Origin: Thioalkalivibrio sp.
GTDB taxonomy: Bacteria > Pseudomonadota > Gammaproteobacteria > SpSt-1174
Length of the DNA: 8,024 bases
NCBI GenBank assembly: GCA_011046015.1
Contig: DSBO01000103.1
Location: 1-8,024 of the forward strand
Reading direction: 5' to 3'
Shown here: piece by piece, positions 1 to 5,305 of the stretch
Layout: each line of letters begins with the position of its first letter
How positions within the stretch are numbered: position 1 is the stretch's first letter
Translations under genes and position numbers: made by a program
The notes under the pieces: model-generated
What the model saw: only the letters and a program-made list of their open reading frames with translations
What the model was told of the DNA's origin: nothing
Database searches by the model: none

Positions 1-129
1 GGCGTCGGTGGCATAGATGAAGCCGAGGTTCGCGTTCTCGGGCAGGTCGCCGAGCTGGTCCAGAAGCCGACGGGCGAGCGGGCCGGCATCCGTGCCCGTG
101 GTATGGGCGAGCGTGAAGGTCGTGGTCAT
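1..129 (-). CDS. FIST-domain sensory protein, N-terminal fragment
   Basis: Only the first 43 codons are present; the gene continues past the left edge. The ATG is at 129-127 on the minus strand. The start is MTTTFTLAHTTGTDAGPLA, followed by a helix-like RRLLDQLGDL stretch and then the hydrophobic strand LGFIYATDA. A leading amphipathic helix before an 'LGFIYatD' strand is typical of the FIST N-terminal domain, a ligand-binding intracellular sensor often linked to signal transduction or chemotaxis. There is no signal peptide, so a cytoplasmic location is expected. The start codon overlaps the stop of the upstream gene by four bases (ATGA), so the two are probably translationally coupled. Identification rests on a short fragment, and the FIST_C domain that would confirm it lies outside the window. 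Confidence 0.6.
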   Translation of the reverse strand, partial: MTTTFTLAHTTGTDAGPLARRLLDQLGDLPENANLGFIYATDA

Positions 130-617
130 TGCAGGCCACCGAGCATGGCTTCGGGTTCGTTGTCCTCGACGGGAATGCCGCGCGTGGTCTCCAGCGTATC
201 CGGCGCGTGGCGGGTCAGCCGCGCATGATGGCGTGTCTCGAGCTCGTCCAGGAACCACAGGATCTCGCTGGGGTGTACCGCCTGGCCGCCACGTGTGAGG
301 TGGCGCACCAGTAGATCGGCCTCGCGCACCTCGACGAACAGCGGCAGGGGCAGGTCGAGTGGTTCCAGGAAGGTCTGCACCACCCATTCGACGGGGGCGG
401 GCCTGCGGCGGTCCATCTGGCGCAGGTCGAGGCGGAAGTAGCCGGCCCCACCCGCCTGTGCCAGCAACTCCTCCAGCCAGTTGTCCGCGAAGCCGCCGTG
501 CACGATCAGGTGCTTGCCGGCGAAGCGGGCGAAAAAGGCGTCGAGCCGGGCGGCGGGGTCGCGTTGGCGGCGAAAAAGCGGCATGTTGGCGTCGTCGTGT
601 GGATATGCGTCAAGCAT
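126..617 (-). CDS. conserved hypothetical protein coupled to FIST gene
   Basis: I do not recognise this family. From the ATG at 617 the product is about 163 residues. It is soluble, with no signal peptide or membrane segment. A basic start (PLFRRQRDPAARLDAFF) leads into KHLIVHGGFADNWLEELL, which looks like an alternating strand and helix. An acidic, Pro/Leu-rich middle (FLEPLDLPLPLFVEV) follows, then a His/Arg-rich C-terminal part. The stop overlaps the ATG of the FIST gene, so the two form a two-gene unit and may share a function such as sensing or signalling; that is inference from context only. The start is uncertain. TTG at 638 has a better-spaced GAGG upstream and adds seven residues. 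ATG at 617 has AGGTG only two bases away. ATG at 584 has no clear ribosome binding site. Confidence 0.7.
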   Translation of the reverse strand: MLDAYPHDDANMPLFRRQRDPAARLDAFFARFAGKHLIVHGGFADNWLEELLAQAGGAGYFRLDLRQMDRRRPAPVEWVVQTFLEPLDLPLPLFVEVREADLLVRHLTRGGQAVHPSEILWFLDELETRHHARLTRHAPDTLETTRGIPVEDNEPEAMLGGLQ

Positions 618-624
618 AACACCT

Positions 625-646
625 GCCGGGTGCGGCAAGACCCGGC
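625..646 (-). other. hairpin over the start region of the hypothetical gene
   Basis: Seven-base inverted repeat: GCCGGGT (625-631) and ACCCGGC (640-646) around an eight-base loop. On the minus strand it lies just upstream of the ATG at 617, contains the alternative TTG start at 638, and would cover the nearby ribosome-binding sequence. It could dampen translation or be an untranslated-leader structure. No U-tract follows on either strand, so it does not look like an intrinsic terminator. Confidence 0.4.
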
Positions 647-773
647 CTCATGCAGGGGATGGTCCTCCCCTTCGCTGGCTACCCTCGGCCGGCCGGGCTC
701 TCGCCGGGTCGCCCGGGCCTCCCGATTCGGGTAGGGTAGGGCCACGAAACCATCACCCATGGGACGTCACGCC

Positions 774-1076
774 ATGAAACTCTTTCGCCTCGTCAGCCTG
801 ATCGAGGGCTGCTCGCTGCTGGCCCTGCTGTTCGTTGCCATGCCCCTGAAGTACTACGCCGGCATGCCTGAGCCCGTGTTCTATGTCGGCATGACCCACG
901 GCATCCTGTTCCTGCTCTATGCCGGCATGGCGCTGGGCGTCAGCCACCTGCAGGGCTGGTCCATCGGGTACTGGCTGTTGATCTTCCTGCTGGGTGTGAT
1001 CCCCTTCGGCTTTCTGGTCGTGGATCATCGACTCCGACGTACCATGCACCCCCAGCTTGCGGCCGAGGCGGGCTGA
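774..1076 (+). CDS. DUF3817-family small integral membrane protein
   Basis: A membrane protein of 100 residues. It matches the DUF3817 pattern: an N-terminal 'RLVSLIEGCSLLALLF' helix ending in VAMPLKYYAG, a second helix starting GMTHGILFLLY, and a third hydrophobic stretch (WLLIFLLGVIPFGFLVVD) with the conserved Pro-Phe-Gly near its end. About three membrane helices are expected, near residues 5-25, 38-56 and 66-86, followed by a short basic/polar tail. The molecular function of the family is not established. I chose ATG 774 because GGGA lies nine bases upstream and the family usually begins close to this point. An in-frame ATG at 759 would add five residues (MGRHA) but has its nearest purine run about 17 bases away. 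The gene appears to be monocistronic: a strong hairpin follows the stop. Confidence 0.85.
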   Translation: MKLFRLVSLIEGCSLLALLFVAMPLKYYAGMPEPVFYVGMTHGILFLLYAGMALGVSHLQGWSIGYWLLIFLLGVIPFGFLVVDHRLRRTMHPQLAAEAG

Positions 1077-1090
1077 ACCCGTGGGGCCCG

Positions 1091-1125
1091 GTTCACGCGC
1101 CGCGTGCAGTGCGCGGCATGTGAAC
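1091..1125 (+). terminator. strong hairpin after the DUF3817 gene (terminator-like)
   Basis: Inverted repeat starting 15 bases after the stop codon. GTTCAC (1091-1096) pairs with GTGAAC (1120-1125), and GCCGCG (1099-1104) pairs with CGCGGC (1112-1117), with a seven-base loop. The two stems are separated by one G-U pair and one mismatch. The following bases (TAGACTCTTAAGTT) hold only a weak T-run, so this may be a Rho-assisted terminator or mRNA-end stabiliser rather than a textbook intrinsic terminator. Confidence 0.5.
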
Positions 1126-1243
1126 TAGACTCTTAAGTTACCCACTTCACCAGCCGTTCGCGTGCCAGAGCGCGCGGACAGCGGCCCAGGTCATGAGCGC
1201 TGGCCATGGCCTCGATCATGACCCTGCCCGTGACACTGGGCCC

Positions 1244-1250
1244 GAGGAGG
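1244..1250 (+). promoter_or_regulatory. ribosome binding site of the MBL-fold gene
   Basis: GAGGAGG lies four bases upstream of the ATG at 1255. It is a near-perfect Shine-Dalgarno sequence and fixes this start over the other in-frame possibilities. Confidence 0.75.
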
Positions 1251-1254
1251 CACC

Positions 1255-2358
1255 ATGGCCACACCCGCGGCAACCAGGCACCTGTTTCTCTTCTGCATTC
1301 TGCTGCTGCTGATGGCTGGCGGGCCGGTCCAGGCGACTGGCGCGGAACCCGGCGCGCTGCAGAACCCCGAATTCGCCCAGCGCCACCCGGACAACCGCCT
1401 GCCGCCCAACGCGATCGACGCGCAGGCGCTGCCCAGCATCGTGGTGCGGGCCGACGCGCCGGACAACGAGCCGCTGCCCTACTATCGGCTCGCGCCCGAC
1501 ACCTATTTCTTCTACGGCAACATCGCGCAGGTGGACGAACACAACCGGGGCTTCAACGGTAACGCCGGCTTCATCGTCACGCCCGACGGTGTGGTGGTGA
1601 TCGACAGCCTGGGCACACCCCGGCTCGCGCGGCGCATGATCGCCACCATCCGCGCGGTGACCGACCAGCCGGTGCGCTACCTGATCCTCACCCACACCCA
1701 TCCCGATCATGCCTACGGGGCGGTGACGTTCCGCGAACTCGGCGGCGTCACCATCATCGGCCATCCCGGCACACTCGACTATCTCGGCTCGGAGACCCTG
1801 GCCGAGTCCGCCGATTACCGTCGCGACCTGATCGGCGACGACATGGCGGGCTTCGAGGGCGTGCCCCCCGATGTGCTCGTCGACCGGCCACGGCTGGGCA
1901 CGCCGCGCCGCATCGAACTGGGCGGCAAGCACTTTGATGTCTACAACGTCGGGACACACCATTCCCATGGCGACCTGGTCGTGCATCAGGTCGATGCGGA
2001 CATCGTGTGGATCTCGGATCTGGCCTTCAACCAGCGCACCACCTTCATGGGTGACGGTGACAGCGGGCAGATCATCGCGGCACAGGACTGGCTGCTGGAG
2101 ACGTTCGCGGATGCGCGGCTCATGGTGCCGGGTCACGGCAGCGCGCAGACCGCGCCGTTCCCCATGGTCACCGAGACCCGCGCCTACGTGCAGCGCCTGC
2201 GCGACGAAATGGCCGAGGCGATCGAGAACGGGCTGACCCTGAGCGAGGCGGTGAACCGCTCGCACTTCCCGGAATGGGAAGGCAGCCGCCTGTACGAGGA
2301 GAACCACCGGCGCAACGCGAGCTTTGTGTATCTCGAAATGGAAATGGCCCTGTTCTGA
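1255..2358 (+). CDS. exported metallo-beta-lactamase-fold hydrolase
   Basis: A 367-residue zinc-dependent MBL-fold hydrolase. Residues 1 to about 30 form a signal peptide: a hydrophobic core FLFCILLLLMAGG, then VQATGA as a probable cleavage region, so the enzyme should act in the periplasm. The fold begins with NAGFIVTPDGVVVIDSLG (about 103-120). The first metal motif HTHPDH is at 147-152 (H147, H149, D151, H152). Further ligands are H236 in THHSHGD, D255 in ISDLAF and H294 in PGHG. All canonical ligands for a dinuclear site are present, so it is probably active. The long N-terminal extension before the fold (about 31-80) and the export signal resemble periplasmic MBL proteins of the SoxH/quinoprotein-associated type, but I cannot fix the substrate. 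It is not a clear antibiotic-resistance enzyme. The small coiled-coil gene follows after 54 bp and may be co-transcribed. Confidence 0.88.
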   Translation: MATPAATRHLFLFCILLLLMAGGPVQATGAEPGALQNPEFAQRHPDNRLPPNAIDAQALPSIVVRADAPDNEPLPYYRLAPDTYFFYGNIAQVDEHNRGFNGNAGFIVTPDGVVVIDSLGTPRLARRMIATIRAVTDQPVRYLILTHTHPDHAYGAVTFRELGGVTIIGHPGTLDYLGSETLAESADYRRDLIGDDMAGFEGVPPDVLVDRPRLGTPRRIELGGKHFDVYNVGTHHSHGDLVVHQVDADIVWISDLAFNQRTTFMGDGDSGQIIAAQDWLLETFADARLMVPGHGSAQTAPFPMVTETRAYVQRLRDEMAEAIENGLTLSEAVNRSHFPEWEGSRLYEENHRRNASFVYLEMEMALF

Positions 2359-2412
2359 GCGTTTTCTTGGGCGTGCTGAATCCAGATCAATCCCGCATAA
2401 CGGAGTATTTTC

Positions 2413-2700
2413 ATGAGTATGAAAGCGGCTTACGCACAGAAACTGCAGGCGCGCCTGGATGCCCTGGGTGCCGAGATCGATGGGCTGAAAGCCCGAGCCG
2501 ACGAGGCCGCTGCGGACGCGCAGCTCGAGTACTACAAGCAGATCGAACACCTGCGCACACAGCAGGACCGGGCTCGGGAACGCCTGGATGAACTGCGCGA
2601 GGCGGGTGACGACGCCTGGGAGGATCTCAAGGCAGGCCTGGAAAGCGCCTGGGATTCGCTGGAAGCCGGTGTGCGTTCGGCCGTCTCACGGTTCAAGTGA
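2413..2700 (+). CDS. small coiled-coil protein of unknown function
   Basis: A 95-residue, highly charged, Ala-rich protein with no signal peptide or membrane helix. Residues about 5-70 show a heptad-like pattern of Leu/Ala with Glu, Arg, Lys and Gln (QARLDALGAEIDGLKARADE, then QIEHLRTQQDRARERLDELR), typical of a long coiled coil. The C-terminal part (WEDLKAGLESAWDSLEAG, then VRSAVSRF) is an amphipathic helix with regularly spaced Trp and Leu, perhaps for self-association or membrane-surface contact. ACGGAGT lies about seven bases upstream of the ATG and supports the start. Similar small coiled-coil proteins are widespread in proteobacteria with no assigned function. The tight spacing behind the MBL gene hints at co-expression; no terminator is visible between them. 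Confidence 0.8.
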   Translation: MSMKAAYAQKLQARLDALGAEIDGLKARADEAAADAQLEYYKQIEHLRTQQDRARERLDELREAGDDAWEDLKAGLESAWDSLEAGVRSAVSRFK

Positions 2701-2795
2701 CAGACGGTGCCAGGGCGGGCCTCGCGGTTGATCGTATTCCGCGCGGCTGGTTTCGTCAGTAGCGAGTCCGCCAGGCTCTTGCGTGTCGTTGCTTG

Positions 2796-2802
2796 AGAAG
2801 GA
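2796..2802 (+). promoter_or_regulatory. ribosome binding site deciding a TTG start
   Basis: AGAAGGA is placed seven bases before an in-frame TTG at 2810. The alternative GTG at 2783 has no purine-rich sequence at the right distance. This favours TTG 2810 as the start of the GltS-like symporter. Confidence 0.55.
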
Positions 2803-2809
2803 ATTACAG

Positions 2810-4237
2810 TTGGCGCTCGATCAGTTATTCATGGCCATGTTGGTGCTGGGGCTGCTGCTACTTGCGGGCAAGTGGCTGCGGGTGCGGATCGCGCTGCTGG
2901 GCCGGCTGTTCCTGCCGAGCGCGGTGATCGCGGGTGTGCTTGCCCTGTTGCTTGGTCCCGATGTCCTCGGCCGGCTGTGGGCGACGTTGGTCGATGCCGA
3001 AGCCCCGCTGGCCACAGGCCTGTTTCCTCGCGAACTCATCGAGGTTTGGGGAGGCTTGCCAGGACTTCTAATCAGCGTGGTGTTTGCCGCACTGTTCCTG
3101 GGTAAGCCGATTCCAACCCTTGCGGCCATCTGGCGTCATGCTGGGCCCATGGTGGCCCACGGTCAGACGTTGGCATGGGGCCAATACGTGATCGGTTTGG
3201 GTTTCGTGCTGTTGCTGCTCACGCCGGCGTTTGATGTCGACCCGCTGGCCGGGGCCCTCATCGAGATCGGGTTCGAGGGTGGGCACGGCACAGCCGCGGG
3301 CCTGGCCGAGACCTTTCGCTCCCTGGGGTTTGCCAGTGGGGCCGATCTTGCACTGGGCCTGGCGACGGTGGGCGTGGTGGCCGGTGTTCTGATCGGTACG
3401 TTGCTGGTCAACTGGGGTGTGCGCAGCGGTCGCCTGAGCGCTGAGGCGATCCAGAAACCGGATGCCGAGGACATAAGCGATCACGATGAGCGTGAACCCG
3501 TCCCCCGGCTCGCCCGCACCCGCTCCATCGATCCGTTGTCCATACACCTGGGCTTTATCGCGCTGGCCATCGCGCTCGGTTGGCTGATGCTTGAGGTCCT
3601 GGTCTGGATCGAGTCCGTCACTTGGAACGCTGGCGGCCAGGGCTTCGCGCTGATGACACATATCCCGCTGTTCCCGCTCGCCATGGTCGGGGGCGTCGTC
3701 GTGCAGGGCCTGCTCATGCGGCTCGGCCATGCGCAATCGCTGGATCGGCAGCTCATCAACCGCATCGCCGGTGCGGCTCTCGATGTGCTGATCGTTTCCG
3801 CACTGGCCACGCTGTCGCTCGAAGCCATTGAGACGCATTTCTGGACGTTTGTCGTGCTGGCTGCGGCCGGCATTGGCTGGAGCCTGTTCGGTTTCCTGTT
3901 GCTTGCGCCGCGAATCCTCGGGGAGTACTGGTTTGCCAAGGGATTGGCCAACTTCGGCCAGGGGCTGGGCATGACGGTCGTCGGCCTGCTGCTGGTGCGT
4001 ATGGCCGATCCCAACAACCGTTCCGGCGCCCTGGACAGCTTCGGCTACAAGCAGCTGCTGTTCGAGCCCGTGGTGGGAGGTGGACTGTTCACGGCTGCCT
4101 CGCTGCCGCTGATCCATCAGTTCGGCGCCTTACCGGTACTGATGGGATGTGGCGTGATGATGACAGGCTGGCTCGTGTTCGGCCTGTTGGCATTCCGCAA
4201 CCACGGGCAGGATGTTCGGCAGACGACCGGGGACTGA
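2810..4237 (+). CDS. GltS-like sodium:glutamate (ESS family) symporter
   Basis: A polytopic inner-membrane transporter of about 475 residues, longer than the roughly 400 of E. coli GltS. Two inverted-repeat halves are visible. The first ends with the family hallmark IEIGFEGGHGTAAGLAE (about 160-176 counted from the GTG at 2783). The second carries the related glycine-rich re-entrant motif NFGQGLGMT (about 390-398). Between them is a hydrophilic, charged cytosolic loop of about 40 residues (about 212-250: KPDAEDISDHDE, then REPVPRLARTR), which partly explains the extra length. The family imports glutamate with Na+; the substrate here could be another carboxylate. I chose TTG 2810 because of the AGAAGGA upstream and because the resulting N-terminus (MALDQLF...) lines up with GltS better. 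GTG 2783 would add nine residues. The gene converges on phosphoribulokinase, with a shared hairpin in between. Confidence 0.85.
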   Translation: MALDQLFMAMLVLGLLLLAGKWLRVRIALLGRLFLPSAVIAGVLALLLGPDVLGRLWATLVDAEAPLATGLFPRELIEVWGGLPGLLISVVFAALFLGKPIPTLAAIWRHAGPMVAHGQTLAWGQYVIGLGFVLLLLTPAFDVDPLAGALIEIGFEGGHGTAAGLAETFRSLGFASGADLALGLATVGVVAGVLIGTLLVNWGVRSGRLSAEAIQKPDAEDISDHDEREPVPRLARTRSIDPLSIHLGFIALAIALGWLMLEVLVWIESVTWNAGGQGFALMTHIPLFPLAMVGGVVVQGLLMRLGHAQSLDRQLINRIAGAALDVLIVSALATLSLEAIETHFWTFVVLAAAGIGWSLFGFLLLAPRILGEYWFAKGLANFGQGLGMTVVGLLLVRMADPNNRSGALDSFGYKQLLFEPVVGGGLFTAASLPLIHQFGALPVLMGCGVMMTGWLVFGLLAFRNHGQDVRQTTGD

Positions 4238-4257
4238 GCGGTGGCAGCGCAACGAAA

Positions 4258-4289
4258 AAGCCCCCGCCGGCGATCCCGGTCGGGGGCTT
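4258..4289. terminator. bidirectional intrinsic terminator between symporter and phosphoribulokinase
   Basis: AAGCCCCCG (4258-4266) pairs perfectly over nine bases with CGGGGGCTT (4281-4289). An inner CCGG/CCGG pair surrounds a five-base loop. On the minus strand the stem is followed by TTTTT-like sequence (complement of 4255-4259), which makes a good terminator for phosphoribulokinase. On the plus strand it starts 21 bases after the symporter stop, with a weaker T-run (CTTCCTGTT). Confidence 0.85.
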
Positions 4290-4336
4290 CCTGTTATCGC
4301 CCGGCGTCTGAGGCGCAATGTCTCGCGGTTCCTGTC

Positions 4337-5224
4337 CTACCGCTTGCTGATCATCTTGCCGATAATCGGCGCCAGCACCAGCTCCATCGTGTAGCCCATT
4401 TTGCTGCCCGGCACCACGATGGTGTTGCGGCGTGACATGAAGGAGTTCGGAATCATGTTCAGCAGGTAGGGGAAGTCCACGCCGAACTTGGTCGGTTCCT
4501 TGAAGCGGACGATGACGAAGCTCTCGTCCGGGGTGGGGATGTCGCGGGCGATGAACGGGTTGGAGGTGTCGACCGTGGCCACGCGCTGGAAGTTGATGTC
4601 GGTGAGCCCGAACTGCGGGGTGATGTAGTTCACGTAATCGGGCATGCGACGCAGGATGGTGTCGACGATGACCTCGGCGTCGTAGCCGCGCTCGGCGTTG
4701 TCGCGGAAGATCTTCTGGATCCACTCAAGGTTGACGATGGGCACCACGCCCACGCCCAGGTCGACGTGCTGCGCGACGTTGGCGTTGTCGGTCTTCACCA
4801 GGCCGTGCAGACCCTCATAAAAGAGCAGGTCGGTCTTCTCGCTGATGTCTTCCCAGGGGGTGAACTCGCCCGGGTTGAGGCTGGTGCCCAGGCGCGCGTT
4901 GTGCTCGGCGGCCTCGTCGTCGCTGTGCAGGTAGTAACGACGCTGGCACTTGCCGGACTCGGCGTAGGTCTTGAACGTCTCTTCCAGCTTGTCGAACAGA
5001 TTGGCGTTCTCGCCGAAGTGGGAGAAGTGGCGGTTGCCGGCTTCTTCTTCCTTCTTCATCTGTGCCTTCATGTCGACACGGTTATAGCGATGGTAGCTGT
5101 CGCCTTCGATGATCAGCGGCTTGATGCTCTCGCGCTCGAAGATGTGTTCGAAGGCGCGCTTGACGGTGGTGGTGCCGGCACCGGAGGAGCCGGTGACCGC
5201 GACGATGGGATGTTTCTTGGACAT
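4337..5224 (-). CDS. cbbP: phosphoribulokinase (Calvin cycle, class I)
   Basis: A 295-residue cytosolic enzyme that phosphorylates ribulose 5-phosphate with ATP to ribulose 1,5-bisphosphate, the Rubisco substrate. Its length is typical of the proteobacterial octameric class I enzymes. The Walker A loop is GSSGAGTTT at 12-20. The catalytic and substrate cluster EGDSYHRYNRVDMK holds D42, H45, R49 and K53, the same numbers as the well-studied Rhodobacter enzyme. The Walker B-like LLFYEGLHG puts an acidic residue at E137. R174-D175 (in KIFRD) and R192-R193 (in LRRMPDY) match other known active-site and allosteric positions. All key residues are present. The class is usually activated by NADH and inhibited by AMP. 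The ATG at 5224 has AGGGAG about nine bases upstream. It lies 81 bp downstream of the SLC13 permease, on the same strand. No Rubisco gene is in the window. Confidence 0.96.
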   Translation of the reverse strand: MSKKHPIVAVTGSSGAGTTTVKRAFEHIFERESIKPLIIEGDSYHRYNRVDMKAQMKKEEEAGNRHFSHFGENANLFDKLEETFKTYAESGKCQRRYYLHSDDEAAEHNARLGTSLNPGEFTPWEDISEKTDLLFYEGLHGLVKTDNANVAQHVDLGVGVVPIVNLEWIQKIFRDNAERGYDAEVIVDTILRRMPDYVNYITPQFGLTDINFQRVATVDTSNPFIARDIPTPDESFVIVRFKEPTKFGVDFPYLLNMIPNSFMSRRNTIVVPGSKMGYTMELVLAPIIGKMISKR

Positions 5225-5260
5225 GGGTCGATTCTCCCTGGAAGCTTCGTTGAATCAGGT

Positions 5261-5293
5261 GTCGTGTGCCCGGCCACGTGGACCGGACACGAC
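5261..5293 (-). other. hairpin in the gap between the permease and phosphoribulokinase
   Basis: GTCGTGT (5261-5267) pairs with ACACGAC (5287-5293) and CCGG (5270-5273) with CCGG (5283-5286). This gives 11 base pairs with a two-base bulge and a nine-base loop. In the minus-strand transcript it sits 13 bases after the permease stop and about 37 bases before the phosphoribulokinase start. No U-tract follows, so full termination is unlikely. A processing or stability element that sets different levels for the two genes, or a leaky terminator, is more plausible. Confidence 0.55.
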
Positions 5294-5305
5294 AAAGTCG
5301 GGTTG

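Noticed and set aside
723..742. GGGTAGGGTAGGG run, possible G-quadruplex or telomere-like repeat
   Set aside because: Only three closely spaced G-tracts and a single copy of the pattern; too little to support either claim.
1216..2550. 444-codon open frame on the minus strand, opposite the MBL gene
   Set aside because: It covers a gene with a complete metal-binding site and signal peptide. Its translation is rich in His, Asp, Val and Arg with no recognisable domain, as expected for the antisense of GC-rich coding DNA, and it has no ribosome binding site of note.
3068..4117. 349-codon open frame antisense to the GltS-like symporter
   Set aside because: Low-complexity Gln/Arg/His-rich translation without any motif. 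The plus-strand frame has membrane helices and the GGHGTA hallmark.
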